A DNA stretch of 64,000 nt from Locusta migratoria (Eukaryota > Arthropoda > Insecta > Orthoptera > Acrididae). The number at the start of each line of letters is the position of its first letter. Position 1 is the first letter of the stretch. Shown here piece by piece: positions 1 through 11,143 of the stretch. The notes below the pieces were generated by a model. That model was not told the origin of the DNA, searched no databases, and saw nothing but the letters and a program-made list of their open reading frames with translations. The stretch covers positions 563,779,940-563,843,939 of the forward strand of contig CM048746.1 of assembly GCA_026315105.1 (NCBI GenBank), given 5' to 3'. A program made the translations under genes and the position numbers.

Positions 1-1169
1 TACTTTGTTCGAATATTATGTACTACCTCGAAGAGAACGATCTATTAACCAATACTCAGCACGGATTCAGAAAGTATCGCTCTTGCGAAACACAGCTTGC
101 CCTTTATTCACATGAAGTGTTAAGTGCCATCGACAAGGGATCTCAAATCGATTCCATATTTCTGGATTTCCGGAAGGCTTTTGATACTGTACCCCACAAG
201 CGGCTTCTAATGAAATTGCGTGCTTATGGAATATCTCCCCAATTGTGCGATTGGATTCACGATTTCCTATCAGAAAGGACACAGTTCGTTGTAATTGACG
301 GTAAGTCATCGAGTAAAACAGAAGTGATATCTGGCGTTCCACAGGGAAGCGTTATTGGTCCCCTACTCTTCCTCGTGTTTATAAACGATTTAGGAGATAA
401 TCTGAATAGCTCCCTTAGACTGTTCGCGGATGGTGCTGTCGTTTATCGGTTAGTGAAGTCAACAGAGGATCAAAAGCAACTGCAAAGCGATTTAGACAAA
501 ATTTCTACTTGGTGCGAAAATTGGCAATTGACACTAAATAAAGAAAAGTGTGAAGTAATACACATGACCACTAGAACAAATCCGCTGAACTTCAATTACG
601 CGATAAATCAGTCAAACCTTAAGGTCGTAAATTCTACCAAATACCTAGAAGTTACAATTACGAACAACTTTGACTGGAGAGAACACATAGAAAATATTGT
701 GGGGAAGGCGAACCAAAGGTTACGTTTCATTGGCAGAACGCTTAGACGATGCACCAGCTCCACCAAAGAGACTGCCTACATCACACTTGTGCGTCCTCTC
801 TTGGAGTACTGTTGCCCCTTGTGGGACCCTCACCAGGTGGGACTGACGGAAGATATTGAGAAGGTTCAGAGAAGGGCAGCTCGTTTTGTTTTATCACGTT
901 ACGGGGGGGAAAGCGTCACGGAAATGTTGCACGAATTGGGGTGGAAACCATTAAAAGAAAGACGTTATTCATTGCGGCGTGATCTGTTTGCGAAGTTTCA
1001 ATCACCGACTTTTAGTTCTGAATGTGAAAATATTTTGCTAGCACCCACCTACTTAGGGAGACATGACCATCCCAATAAAATAAGAGAAATCAGCTCGAAA
1101 ACGGAACGATTTAGGTGTTCTTTCTTCCCGCGCGCTATTAGAGAATGGAACGGTAGAGAAAAGTTATGA
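1..1169 (+). pseudogene. LINE reverse transcriptase, family A copy 1 (CR1/jockey-like), cut by window edge
   Basis: This is the C-terminal two thirds of a non-LTR retrotransposon ORF2; the open frame starts with ATG at 18 but homology runs to base 1. RT blocks are visible in order: HGFRKYRSCETQL (residues 15-27), FLDFRKAFDTVPHK (48-61) with the first catalytic Asp, SGVPQGSVIGPLLF (105-118), then LFADG (135-139). The second catalytic block should be FADD, so the last Asp is replaced by Gly and the enzyme should be dead. A long C-terminal region ends in FFPRAIREWNGREKL. Nearly the same sequence recurs at 54766-56841, so the two copies are young. The CR1/jockey-type assignment rests on motif style and the microsatellite-like 3' tail; the exact clade is uncertain. 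Confidence 0.9.
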
Positions 1170-1239
1170 AGGTGGTTAATGAACCCTCTGCCAGGCACTT
1201 AAATGTGATTTGCAGAGTATCGATGTAGATGTAGATACT
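1170..1239 (+). repeat. LINE family A 3' UTR and GTAGAT tail
   Basis: After the stop come GAACCCTCTGCCAGGCACTT and TTTGCAGAGTATC, then ATGTAGATGTAGATA. The same 3' end closes the copies at about 14165, 33181, 34650 and 56911. Short tandem 3' ends instead of poly(A) are typical of CR1/L2-type LINEs. This marks the right boundary of the insertion. Confidence 0.85.
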
Positions 1240-1593
1240 TGGAGAACTATTTCGATTGGAGGACGCCTCGTGGCCACTGAGGTGACACAGTGACATCATC
1301 TGAGACAGGGAGGACAAGGGGCCTCAATTTAGCCGCGGCGACATCAAAAGCGGCGAGCAGGCGGGCCGGAAGCGGGGCTGCCCGGAGCTGGCGGCGTCTC
1401 CCCAGCCGGCCGGGTCCAGGGGGGGGGGGGGGGGGAGCGGCGGCGCGTGCGTCACAAGTGACGTCAGACACAGTGGGCGCCGCGCCGGCTTAAAGCCGAG
1501 GCTCCGCGTGACGGCCACGTGACGCGGCCGCGTAGCTCCCGCGGGACGGCGTCGCCAGGTGGTCCGCGTGTGTACTGGTCTGTCTGTGAGACC
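1240..1593 (+). promoter_or_regulatory. CpG-rich island, possible promoter and 5' UTR
   Basis: This stretch is strikingly GC- and CpG-rich compared with the A+T-rich surroundings and is not recognisably a transposon. It holds a run of 17 G (1419-1435), a perfect cAMP-response palindrome TGACGTCA (1459-1466), a CTTAAAGC TATA-like site near 1490 and an E-box CACGTG (1516-1521). It lies just upstream of a good ATG context followed by a splice-donor-like site. A host promoter is an inference; a GC-rich unidentified repeat is the alternative. Confidence 0.4.
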
Positions 1594-1627
1594 ATGACCG
1601 AGCAGGCGACCCCAGCTATGTCAGAAG
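1594..1627 (+). CDS. candidate first coding exon of a host gene
   Basis: ATG at 1594 has A at -3 and opens a frame reading MTEQATPAMSE. At 1627 it meets GAAG|GTGCGT, a plausible 5' splice site. The coding part would be 34 nt, leaving one base of a split codon. CpG island, start context, donor and an A+T-rich downstream sequence are arranged as in a short first exon. I see no second exon and do not recognise the peptide. It could be chance. Confidence 0.25.
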
Positions 1628-1966
1628 GTGCGTCTACAGGGCGTTTCACAACGCCGAACCGGCGCGCGCTATAAATCGTTGCAGATTATTTAATTATGAA
1701 TGATTCAGCTAATAGTATATTCTTAGAAAATATAACAATGTACAGCATTGGTATACAAACTGAGGGCCGCGACACACTTTTATTTGTCGTATGGCAAAAA
1801 CAGCAGTATTGAGCATTACATATGAGATAGTTGTTTAGTTTTACATTACACTACTTTAATTCATGTGGGAATTCTGGGTCTTACTAATTAAACACAGTGG
1901 CAAGTTTAAGAGGTACGATGACAACTTAAGTAAATACATATATATACAGATGATCGTAAATCAGTA

Positions 1967-2491
1967 TCAAGTGACTTGAATCCAACTAGTTGCAGAAGGG
2001 GTAGCATTTATAAAGTCACTGAATGCTCCACCATATTTTCTCAGAGGACAGTTCCTGACGATATGTTGGACCGTTTGTTCTCGGGCACCACAGTCACAGG
2101 CTGGAGAATCTCGGACTCCCCAGTTGTGCATCATAGCATTGCACCTGGCTTGACCAGTTCTTATTCTGTTTAATTTTGTCCACACACTTCTCTGCAGGTG
2201 GAACACAGAAAGACCTGCAGTTGGGTCTTGATGTGCTGTTTCATCCGCGTTCCACCTCTTGCGCCACTCTTCTTTAATGTTGAAGTCGTTCCTTCCTTTA
2301 TGCCACAGCGGAGTGCGAGACTTTAGGCGATCTGGAGGAGGATCGTTTAAGATCTTGTGATCTGGAAGATCTTGTGGGCAGTTGGGGTGGAGAAGTTTCC
2401 TCAATTCTCTATTCGTTGCTTCCTGGTGTCGCAATTGAGGAGGTGGGATGTTGCTGATGGTTTTCAACCTTTTTGAATCCGCGTACCCCTT
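1967..2491 (-). pseudogene. C-terminal fragment of a LINE ORF2 with zinc-knuckle-like motif
   Basis: On the minus strand an open frame of at least 166 residues reads PPPDRLKSRTPLW, then WTKLNRIRTGQARCNAM and SPACDCGAREQTVQHIVRNC, ending near a TGA at 1967. The CxC...HxxxxC cluster after a LNRxRTGQ block is typical of the extreme C-terminus of several insect LINE ORF2 proteins. No reverse transcriptase blocks remain, so this is a short 5'-truncated copy. The clade is not assigned. The frame is open upstream of its first ATG to about 2491. Confidence 0.7.
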
Positions 2492-2769
2492 TCCGGATAA
2501 AAATGTTCAGTGACTCCATAGGCCCTTAATAAAGGTACTATGTCAGTGACTCGAAAGGCCAAGTATTTAATTTTCTTTCTTACTAGGATAGGACGCCAAC
2601 TCGTCATCGCTGAATTCGTCAAAATTTATGGTACATGTAGAGCATGATGAGACACGAAAGTGACCCAAGTGGGAACTCCAGGTGGCCAAGCATTTAGGAA
2701 ATAAAAGGAAGTTTGATACTAATCTATCACCATACAAACTTATCAACTGTCCCTGTGAAGGACTGTTTA

Positions 2770-2850
2770 GGAAGCGGTAGTTGGCTCTGTGGTAAAAGAT
2801 CGGCTTTGTATTGAGAAAGTTGTGGGTTCAACTCAACCCAGAAGCAAATT
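2770..2850 (+). repeat. tRNA-like SINE head
   Basis: TAGTTGGCTCTGTGGTAAAAG resembles a Pol III A box and GTGGGTTCAACTC a B box, spaced as in tRNA-derived SINEs. No tail or TSD is clear, and it runs into a LINE 3' fragment at about 2880. It could be a decayed tRNA pseudogene. Confidence 0.35.
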
Positions 2851-2879
2851 TTTTTCTGCTCCTTGTCAATGCGCACACC

Positions 2880-3290
2880 TACATATTGTTCCCGTAGGGA
2901 TCGTGAGGGCAAGAAAAGATTAATTACAGCCCGCACGGAGGCATTTAAACAATCATTCTTCCCACGCTCAATACGTGAATGGAATTGGGGGGAAAAAAGT
3001 CGCGTGGGAGTAATCGAGCGGTCTGGAGCGCTACGTTACGGATCACGCGGCCTTCTCCGTCGGAGGTTCGAATCCTCACTCTGACATGTATGCGTGCGTT
3101 GTCCTTAGGTTAATTTAAATTAGCTTAAGTAGATTGTAAGTCTAGGGACTGATGACCAAGTAGTTCGGTCCTATAGAATTACAATCATTTGAACATTTGA
3201 ATGGGAAAAAATAACTGATACAGTGGGACGCACCCTATGCCACGCACTTCACAGTGGTTTGCAGAGTATTGATTTTGATGTAGACTGACG
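2880..3290 (+). mobile_element. LINE 3' fragment (family D), interrupted by a SINE
   Basis: The frame around 2920-2990 encodes ITARTEAFKQSFFPRSIREWN, the conserved end of the CR1/jockey-like ORF2. The 3' UTR follows only after a SINE: CACGCACTTCACAGTGG and TTTGCAGAGTATTGATTTTGATGTAG at 3240-3282. The sequence differs enough from family A to be a separate subfamily; similar copies lie at 19301-19874 and, on the minus strand, 34650-35110. Confidence 0.65.
3001..3204 (+). mobile_element. tRNA-derived SINE inside LINE 3' end
   Basis: B box GGAGGTTCGAATCCTC is followed by the SINE body with TAGGGACTGATGACC and ends in ATTTGAACATTTGAA. A TGGGAAAAAA-like string occurs on both sides, probably an imperfect TSD in the LINE sequence. 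This subfamily (GGATCACGCGGCC head) differs from the commoner type at 11801, 14832 and 32497. Confidence 0.75.
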
Positions 3291-3479
3291 TCAAAATTAA
3301 CCGCAACATCATATAGGTTACTTTATTAATTTTTATATATAAAAAAGGGCATTGGATGAAATTCGGGACTACAAACATTTAAAAAAGGACTGTTGAAGTT
3401 GTGCACATATAAATACAAAATAAGATATGTGATGATGTGGTTAATTCTGAAGTCAGTGGTGGAGGCATTGCCAAGGAGC

Positions 3480-3650
3480 AAAAAATTATTTGCCGCCGGG
3501 CGGAATCGAAGCCGTGAACCTTTCAATAAAGAGTCGATCTGTTACCGATTTTTTTTTTTTTTTTTTCATTTTCGCTCTATGGGTAGTTCTCGTCCTTGCG
3601 GACGCTGATCGTGTATTTTCGTTTTGGTTCTACGTGTTCTTTGGCTCAGC
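3480..3650 (-). repeat. SINE-like composite repeat
   Basis: Read on the minus strand it contains ACTGAGCCAAAG, GCAAGGACGAGAACTAC, an A-rich run, then a B-box-like CGGCTTCGATTCC. The same order (ACTGAGCC, GCAAGGACAAGAACTAC, A-rich run, second tRNA-like unit) is seen at 7476-7660, so it is an interspersed repeat rather than a gene. Confidence 0.45.
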
Positions 3651-4299
3651 GAAATATTTGGCGAAATCCTCCTTAGACTATTGGGGATGCTCCTGGCTGT
3701 TAATAGACCTTTTACTCTCCAAACGCTTTCTTTCCCATGTGTAATGTGCGTCCCGCTTCTTCTGTACTTTCACGGTATTTTTCACCCATAACGAAAAGTA
3801 ACAAATACCGCCACTTCTCTAAAGTGATAATGCCTAATTGACTAATGCTTTATGAGCTAATAATTTCACTTTAGGGCCAATAAAACTTGTTTCTTATTCT
3901 AGGAGTTGGCCTGCTACTTAAAACTAGTTGTTGCTTTGGCAGTTACTTTCCAATAATTTATAATGAATTATTTGGGGATAACAAATCCGTTTGTGGAGTA
4001 CAACTGTAAAACGCTTATGTTATCAGCTCCCGATTACTCCGTAATCTGTCATGTGGTTAATCTTTGAACGCTATCTTTTAAGACTCAAGCGTACTTTTAT
4101 TTAGAAAAGGGGGAGTATCGAAAGCATGCAGATATGGCTTTGAAGGAATTAATCAGTTTCGCAACTATCTACCTATATAAAAGAGTAAAAATAAATGTAA
4201 CAATCTGTGCAGAAAATCCATCAAAACTCAATTTTATTCCGGTTTATAAGAAACAAATATACCCTTGGTGAAACGCTGATTTTTGTAACAGCAGTTAAG
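3651..4299. other. A+T-rich intergenic sequence
   Basis: No coding, tRNA-like, inverted-repeat or TSD signal was seen here. Confidence 0.5.
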
Positions 4300-6110
4300 T
4301 CTAGGCATGAGGCATTGGAATGGTAACAAAATTCGGAATACGTACAACACATTTCTAACTCTAAGAAAGGAAACATCTGGATTAACCCTACAGACTAAAG
4401 GAAACTACAAAAATAACAATCTTTTAGAAGTCGAAAAAGAATTCCAAAATAACGATACAAGAAACTTTTATAAAACATTCAAAACAAATCTAACCGGTAA
4501 CCAACAACAAAGTGTTTCCTTCAAAAATTAAAGTGTCAGCTATTGTCTTAATAATCAGTAAAATTGTGAGGTACTTGTTAATTATTTTGAAAATCTGTTA
4601 AACGGTCGAGAACCAGCTAATAAATTCCATCCACTGCATACTAATACCACCAAGCGGAACTCTAAAGAACCTGACGAAATCGAAATAAGGAGACAAATTA
4701 AGAGACTTAAAAACAATGAAGCGTACGGAGAATTTTTTCATTGCAGAATTACTACAATCACCTGGCCCTAACACTGTAAAACAGATCACTGAGCTGCATA
4801 ATTCATCCATTGCATAAAAAAGATGGAGTAGCACCAATGATACTTATTAACGAGGAAACCATCTTCTCCCGGTCACATGCAAATTTCTCTCACAATATTA
4901 CTTGATCGAACCCAAGAACAGTAGGACCCTATAATTAATTGGTGAATACCAAGTAGGTTTTAGACCAAACTAATCCTTAGGCACCAAAGGGTTTCTCATA
5001 ACAATGTAGTATGTATATTTGAGGATTGTTTGCATCTCTTTTTAAAATTGAACATGGGTTACATAATAAAAGTCCATGACTGACTAAAGAAACGTTAACC
5101 GACACCGGCTCTAAGTTAAATTCATGGGAGAAAATCGGAGCTATTTTATATAAAGACTGATATTAGACGGGGAGAACTCCTCCCATTACTATTTAACAGT
5201 GTTTTGTAAATGGTAATTATAGAATGGCGAAAGCAAAAAAGTGAACGCAAAATGCAAACCAATCAATCAAGGTAGATATATGAAATATTAGATTGCCTCG
5301 CCTTTACAGATGATCTGCCAGTTTTAACTATGGATGGTCCCACAGCTCAAATGGAATTACGAATAACATTGGATGAAGCGGAATAAATCACATGCAACAA
5401 CACGCACGAAATTTTGTGAACATGAAATACGGAAGAATGAAAATTGTTTCTCATTTTAAATACGTGGGGAAAATCATACAAAAATGGTAGGTAAAAAACT
5501 GCAAAAGAAACTCCACTCACATAAAAAATATTTACATTAAAAATCACAATATAAATTCATTACATTGCGCCATTACAGAACCATAATCAAACTTGAATGT
5601 CTTTATGGAGCAGATACTTCTATTTTAGTTAGATCGAGGGATTTTTAAGGAATTCAAAATAAAGAAGGAAAGATTATTACGAAAATATTAGGCCCTAAAA
5701 TTTCCAGTAGAGGAATTTATAGGCTGAGAAGTAATAAGGACGTACAAAAATACACAGCATTTATAGTGACATAAGAAAACGAATACCTAAATTTTATGTG
5801 CAAGTTAAAGAATAACATCCACTAGCTTGACAAAACGAAACGTAGAATACTACGAAAACAGAAGTAAGCCCAATTGAGCCGATTAAATGGATAATCGGTA
5901 TAGCTCAGGCAGACGTTACAGATAGAAGAACATTCTGACAAAATATATTTTAATGGAAATTGCTCAGAGGGAAATTAGGAAACGGACTGGAACACGGTGT
6001 TCTGAAAGGGACGTTATTCTGAAAGGATGACACAAATTTGCCCACAAAGGAAGTCCAACAATAAAATGTTTGTTAAGCTTTATGGGACTTTTAACTTCTA
6101 GAAGATGTAG
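4300..6110 (+). pseudogene. heavily decayed LINE ORF2, clade unclear
   Basis: No long frame survives, but LINE ORF2 blocks appear in order in shifting frames: NDTRNFYKTF (near 4455), RRQIKRLKNNEAYGEF (4690-4740), GEYQVGFRPN (4945-4970), LAFTDDLPVLT (about 5300-5330, an altered FADD block), LYGADTSILV (5600-5630), then KIITKILGP and YRLRSNKDVQKY (5670-5750). This order (linker, RT fingers, catalytic block, C-terminal domain) supports one old insertion. Many stops and frameshifts make it non-functional. It differs from the RTE copies at 15289 and 49385. Confidence 0.65.
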
Positions 6111-6470
6111 AAGGCATCTTAAGGAATAAAGTTAGCATAGAAACCTAAGCCCGGAAACGTCATCCAATGACACTACAGAGCGTCAAAGGTTTTAGAGGAG
6201 ATGTCTAGGGGCAGGAGCTGTTGCCTGTAACTTGGACTCTCTGTAGCGTTGTTGAATGGCGTTTCCGGGGTGTTTTCCACGCTCATTTTGTTCCTCAAGA
6301 TGTCTTCTACATCAGCTAGATGTTTGTTGGTGTAATTGTTTAATTCTGAAACACATTGACGTATGGAACACACACACATCTCAGTCTTCCATGTCCATTT
6401 ACTGACGGAAATATGCGCAGGATGAAACTTTTTTGCTGACATGTGAGGAATCGCGCTGTGAAGCCGGAGT
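6103..6470 (-). repeat. interspersed repeat unit with local inverted arms
   Basis: On the minus strand a frame contains HPAHISVSKWTWKTEMCVC and TNKHLADVEDILRNKMS. The same unit occurs on the plus strand at 12237-12455 (RPAHISVSKWT, TNKLLGDVGGVLRNKVS). Bases 6103-6160 repeat part of the unit in the opposite orientation, forming an imperfect inverted repeat. At 12.4 kb the unit abuts Penelope-like coding sequence, so it may be part of that element. It shows no recognised protein domain. Confidence 0.5.
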
Positions 6471-6479
6471 GTGAGAATT

Positions 6480-7040
6480 TCTCTTCACACTGTATGTTGA
6501 AGGTTGCTTCAAAAACTTAAATGATTATGGACAATACTAGTGTCAAAATCTCAGACTTGCAATCATGGCTGATGTGATGCTTAGGGGCATAGTTAGAATT
6601 TTTGTTTTCTTGTTTTTGGGGAAGGGGGATCAGACAAAAACTGAAAATTATGTCATATACTCTAACTTTAAAAGTATTACAAGATAATTTCGGAGGAGGG
6701 GGGGATTGATCGCCTTCATATCCCCTCCCCTCCCCTTCCCTTGGTAACGGCCCTGCTGATATTTGGCTCTTGGCCCTGGCTTTTCGATCACGAAAGGTAA
6801 TGGAGAATTGTAGATGGATGAATAAATGTTTAAAGAAGAGAGGAAGATTGACAGTTACTAAATGATATGGCTATAATCAAGCCTAATGAATATTAGAATA
6901 TTATGACGGTGGCTGTTTGCTCAAAAGATACAGACCTACAAGGCAACACCTATAATTCTGATTATCTCTGTGGAACAGTTATTCATACGCCATACATTCC
7001 ATTTAAAAACAAATAGTACGAACATGCTTATTTTGATATG
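6480..7040. other. A+T-rich sequence without recognised features
   Basis: It contains G-rich and C-rich patches (6690-6745) that look like the ends of an old insertion, but I found no TSD or TIR pair. Confidence 0.4.
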
Positions 7041-7047
7041 TACATGT

Positions 7048-7260
7048 GGCGACTGTTCGGAAAGAACAGACGTCACCTCTGATCCTGCAGTTGTTATTGT
7101 TTCATATTCACGGAATATATGACATCAACAGCGAATGGGCAAAGCTGAAAATGTTGATGTCATACCAAATCTGAACATGTTGATGTCATATATTCTGTGA
7201 ATATGAAACAATAACAAGTGCAGGATCAGAGGTGACGTCTGTTCTTTCGGAACAAACGCC
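7048..7260. repeat. 82-bp near-perfect hairpin (foldback element)
   Basis: Arms 7048-7129 and 7179-7260 are reverse complements with only a few mismatches. Both contain AAGAACAGACGTCACCTC and ATTGTTTCATATTCAC. The 49-bp loop holds an additional ATGTTGATGTCAT copy. A foldback MITE or a hairpin made by local inverted duplication are the likely origins. Confidence 0.8.
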
Positions 7261-7475
7261 AGATTTATATGCTTAATATTCCGGTGACGAGCAATGATCC
7301 TTTTGTTAATGGGGAGCGGTGGGCAAGTTTGGGACACTTACTCTTACGGGAATTAGTTTCAAAACAACGAGTTTGAGTACTGTTGGCAGGGTAGGGCTGG
7401 GAATGTGTGTCTGACGGAAGGCGTGCTTAGGTAGTCTTTGCAGGTGCGGTGTTCACTGTGTCCCCAGTGGTAGCC

Positions 7476-7660
7476 GGGCGCCGTGGCTCAGCGCGCCCGG
7501 TCAGAGGGCTGAACGCTCTCCGTAATAAAAAAACTGAGCCAAAAGTCAGTGTCAGCAAGGACAAGAACTACAAAAAATAAATAAATAAATAAAAAATAAA
7601 AAAGGTGGTGTAGTGGTCAGTGCAACTAATGATTTCTCTTACAATAAGTTCAAGTAACAA
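7476..7660 (+). repeat. composite SINE-like repeat
   Basis: GCCGTGGCTCAGCGCGCCC and ACTGAGCC lead to an A-rich (AAAT)n run, then a second tRNA-like unit with A box GGTGTAGTGGTCAGTGC and B-box-like AGTTCAAGT. The 3480-3650 region carries the same modules on the opposite strand. Confidence 0.5.
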
Positions 7661-7786
7661 TGTGTTTGTTCCAGTATCTAGTTAACACCAGCTCAAATTT
7701 TCAGTGAATTCGTAATTATTTTGAGTTCTTTTCTATAATTTGTTCACAAGGTATCTAATTTGTTTACTGTAATTTGTATATATAAA

Positions 7787-8800
7787 AATTAATGTTTGTC
7801 TGTATGTCCTCTATGTGGTCATAAACCATTCATTCGATTACAATGAAACTTTGGCAAACTTTTCAGCTTACTCCCACGAAGGTTCGTGATCCAAAATAAA
7901 AGAGCACAGGAAACATGACGTCATAAATAATGAGAGGCCACTGCGTGAGAATACCCAGATTTATGCGTCGATTATTGGAAAATGGCAGTAGTTAGGAACC
8001 TGAAACAAAGTTTGCATGTAATTTCCGACGTTTAGGAAGCCCCTCACACACAAAATAATGAAGTCACCACAATTTCGCTGTCGCTGCCGTAAAACTGTCG
8101 CATCAGGCATGATCTTGTATCAAATAAAGATAGCGTTACAGATGTGCATGTTACTATTTATATTTTTCTGCAAGTCTCCCTTAATTCTCTTGCAACAAAA
8201 ATTAAGCAATCTGTCTTAATCTCAGTCTATATAAAAGCGAAAGGACGTGCACTCACTGACTAAACACGAAATCTCGAAAACTACTACACCTATGAAGCCG
8301 AAATTTGGCAGGAATGTAGTTTATAGGTAGAAAACGTCAGCTAAGAAAGTATTTTGTGACAGGTGCATGGCGGAGCATATTTCTCCTACAGACTCACGAA
8401 ATCTACACTTTCATTACGATTTTCACGAAATTTCGCACGCTTGACCTTCAAAACAAGAGTGCATAGTGGAGGGTACTTTTCAACATAAAAATGGATTCCT
8501 AAATACATTGGTCGTGCCATAACTTGAGAATGGCACGACCCATTCAGAGATCCTTTTTTTGTTGTTTTCGTTATTCTCAGAACAAGAGCTGTATGAAATA
8601 AAACTGGAATATTTGAGAACAACAAAGTGCGTTTTTCAATGTGACCCTGCGTTTCTATTGCATAGTAATCTATAGTTTTGTTCCGATATTGATAAAATTT
8701 TGCATACTCTGTCTTAAAAACAAGTGGAATTGCACTGTCTGTACAAAATTTCGTTTGTGAATTTTTACACACATGACCTTTATACCAAGAGGAAGATCAC
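7787..8800 (+). repeat. Helitron-like direct repeat, unit 1
   Basis: The unit starts with TATATATAAAAATTAATG followed by TGTATGTCCTCTATGTG and a degenerate block (AAACCATTCATTCGATTAC). A second internal start, TCTATATAAAAGCG, lies at 8228. Such starts followed by target-like non-coding text are typical of non-autonomous insect Helitrons, which is inference. The unit is repeated in the same order at 8949-10136. No real protein is encoded; the minus-strand frame at 8386-8772 is only the repeat read backwards. Confidence 0.5.
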
Positions 8801-9436
8801 TGGGTATATAAATATTCGTATGCTACATGACAGAGGATACCTTGCAGAAAACTTTGCCGAGAGAGGGAAAGGTGGAAACGAACAGGGAGAAGGGAGAGAA
8901 AGAGGTGGATGCAGATAGAGGGGGGAAGGGGATGTGGACTACGAGAGTTTATGTTTATCTGTATGTCCTCTATGTGTTCATAAACCATTCATTAGATTGC
9001 AACGAAACTTTGGTGAACTGGTCACCGTACGCCCACGAAAGTTCCTGACCCAGAAACAAAAGAGTACGACACATACTTCAGGAGATATGACGTCGTAAAT
9101 AATGAGAGGCCATCTCGTGCGAATGCCCAGATTTATGAGACAATTATTGGAATACGCCAGTAGTTAGGGACCTGCAACAATGTTTATATGTAATTTTTGA
9201 CGTTTATGAAGCGTTTTGTAACTGAACCCTCCCCCTTTCACCACAAAACTGTGAAACGAAAAGAATTCTACCTCTCACAACAATTTCGATGTAGATGCCG
9301 TAAAACTGGCGTATCAGGCATCAACTTGTATCAAATAGAGTTAGCATTACAAATTTGCATGTTACTATTTATTTTTATCTGCAACTCTACCTTAATTCTC
9401 TTGCATCTAAAATTAAGGAATCTGTTTTCTTAATCT

Positions 9437-9500
<64 letters not shown>
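9437..9500. repeat. (AT)n microsatellite
   Basis: About 64 bases of alternating TA lie exactly where unit 1 has the short TCTATATAAAAGC start, so the array grew from the AT-rich terminus of the second repeat unit. Confidence 0.95.
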
Positions 9501-9505
<5 letters not shown>

Positions 9506-10136
9506 CGGACTAAGACACTCACTCACTGACACTAAACACGAAATCTCGAAAACTACTTCACCTATGAAGCTGAAATTTGGCAGGAATATAGTTTATAGGT
9601 AGAAAACGTCAGCTAAGAAAGTATTTTGTGATAGGTGCATGGCGGAGCATACTTCTCCTACAGACTCACCAAATCTACAGTTTCATTCCGATTTTCACGA
9701 AATTTCGCAGGCTTGACCTTCAAAACAAGAGGAAGGTCGCCGTCTACCTTAACTTTCATACAGTGCATAGTGGAGGGTACTTTTCAGCATAAAAATGGAT
9801 TCCTAAATTCCTTGGTCGCGCAATAACTTAAGAACGGCACGACACATTCAGAGATCCTTTTTTTGTTGTTTTCGTTATTCTCAGAGTATGCAATAAAACT
9901 GGAGTATTTGAGAACAACAAACTGCGCTTTTCAATGTGACCCTGCGTTTCTATTGCATAGAAATCTATAGTTTTGTACCGAAATTGATGAAATTTTGGGC
10001 ACTTTAGCTTAAAAACAAGAGGGATGTATAGAATTTCGTTCGGTGCGTGGTGGAGGGTACTTAACTTACGGAATTTTACAAAATGCATAGTTTCACTCCA
10101 ATCTATATGAATTTTTGCACCCATGACCTTTAAACC

Positions 10137-10590
10137 AAACCACACAAATGCCTTCAGGAAATACTTCCTTACACTTAAATTAATATTCGATGTTAGCAAA
10201 TTTCTCTTTTTCAAAAATGCTTTTCTTCTCATGGCCATTCTGCATTTTATATCCTCTGTACTGCGACCATCACATGTTATTTTACTACCCAAGTAACAAA
10301 ACTCATCTACCACCTTCATTGTTTCGTTACCTAATGTAATTCCTTCAGCAGCGACCGACTTTCTAAGACCGCATTCCATTATTTTTGTTTTGCTCTTGTT
10401 AATGTTCATTTTATATGCTCTATTCAACACACTGTCCATTCCATTCAACTGCTCTTCCAGGTCCTTTGCTGTCTCTGACAGAATTACAATGTCATCACCA
10501 AAACGCAATGTTTTTATTTCTTTCCCCTGAACTTTAATCCCTATTCCAAATTTTTCCTTGCTTTCCTTCACCGCCTGCTCGATGTACAAA
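10137..10590 (-). pseudogene. internal fragment of RTE-type LINE ORF2
   Basis: The minus-strand frame reads YIEQAVKESKEKF, then LRFGDDIVILSETAKD, MNINKSKTKIMECG, DEFCYLGSKITCDG and YFLKAFVW. It matches residues about 119-275 of the RTE frame at 17349-18551. The catalytic FADD block is FGDD. Both ends stop inside coding sequence, so this is an internal fragment rather than a normal 5'-truncated copy. Confidence 0.85.
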
Positions 10591-11141
10591 TTACGTTAGT
10601 TAATCTCCTTGTTACACCTTTGCCCATCGCCTTCTGTCACAGTCTGTCCATATCACCTGTATCTGTAGTGCATTTCAGACTGTAGTTTAGTTTTCACGAA
10701 GCTCAATGCTGATTACGTAATTTTTCCTGAGAAATGTATACACAAGAATGTAATTTTCCACGGGTGTAGAGGGCGATATTGGGAACCTGTGCTGCTTATC
10801 AGGCTTTTCGTTGTTTATGACGTCATATCTACTGAACAATGTGTCGGAGGTGGATCTTACCTTCTACAACAAATATTATTACACGGTAAGGAATATGCAT
10901 ACCAAATTTGATTGAAATTGGCCCAATGGTTCAAGAGCAGATGTGCAACATTGTCGCGTGTCCCAGCAGTTTTTCGCGCATCGCATCATTTATGACGTCA
11001 TATCTTCTGAAATATGTGCTGAACGTGATCCTTACACCCACGGCGAACTTTCTCTTGGTTTTAAGGTCAAGTGTGAAAACTTTCATCAAGTTTTGAACAA
11101 AAGTGTAGAATTGTATGCTATACAAACACACAAACATAAAT

Positions 11142-11143
11142 TC

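Larger units (their letters stand above)
8949..11110 (+). repeat. Helitron-like direct repeat, unit 2, with RTE insert
   Basis: It repeats unit 1 in order (TGTATGTCCTCTATGTG; TATAAAAGCG; ACACGAAATCTCGAAAACTAC; GTGACCCTGCGTTTCTATTG). Near 10137 it is interrupted by an internal RTE LINE fragment. Past 10690, related text with repeated TTTATGACGTCATAT continues to about 11110. Units 1 and 2 together look like a 1.2-kb tandem duplication or two nested insertions of one family. Confidence 0.5.

Noticed and set aside
67..342. Minus-strand frame inside LINE A, repeated at 55742-56017
   Set aside because: Antisense shadow of the RT; its conservation follows from the LINE copies.
1247..1649. Several GC-rich frames on both strands of the CpG island
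   Set aside because: Open by composition (few stops in GC-rich DNA), with Pro/Ala/Arg-rich low-complexity products and no domain.
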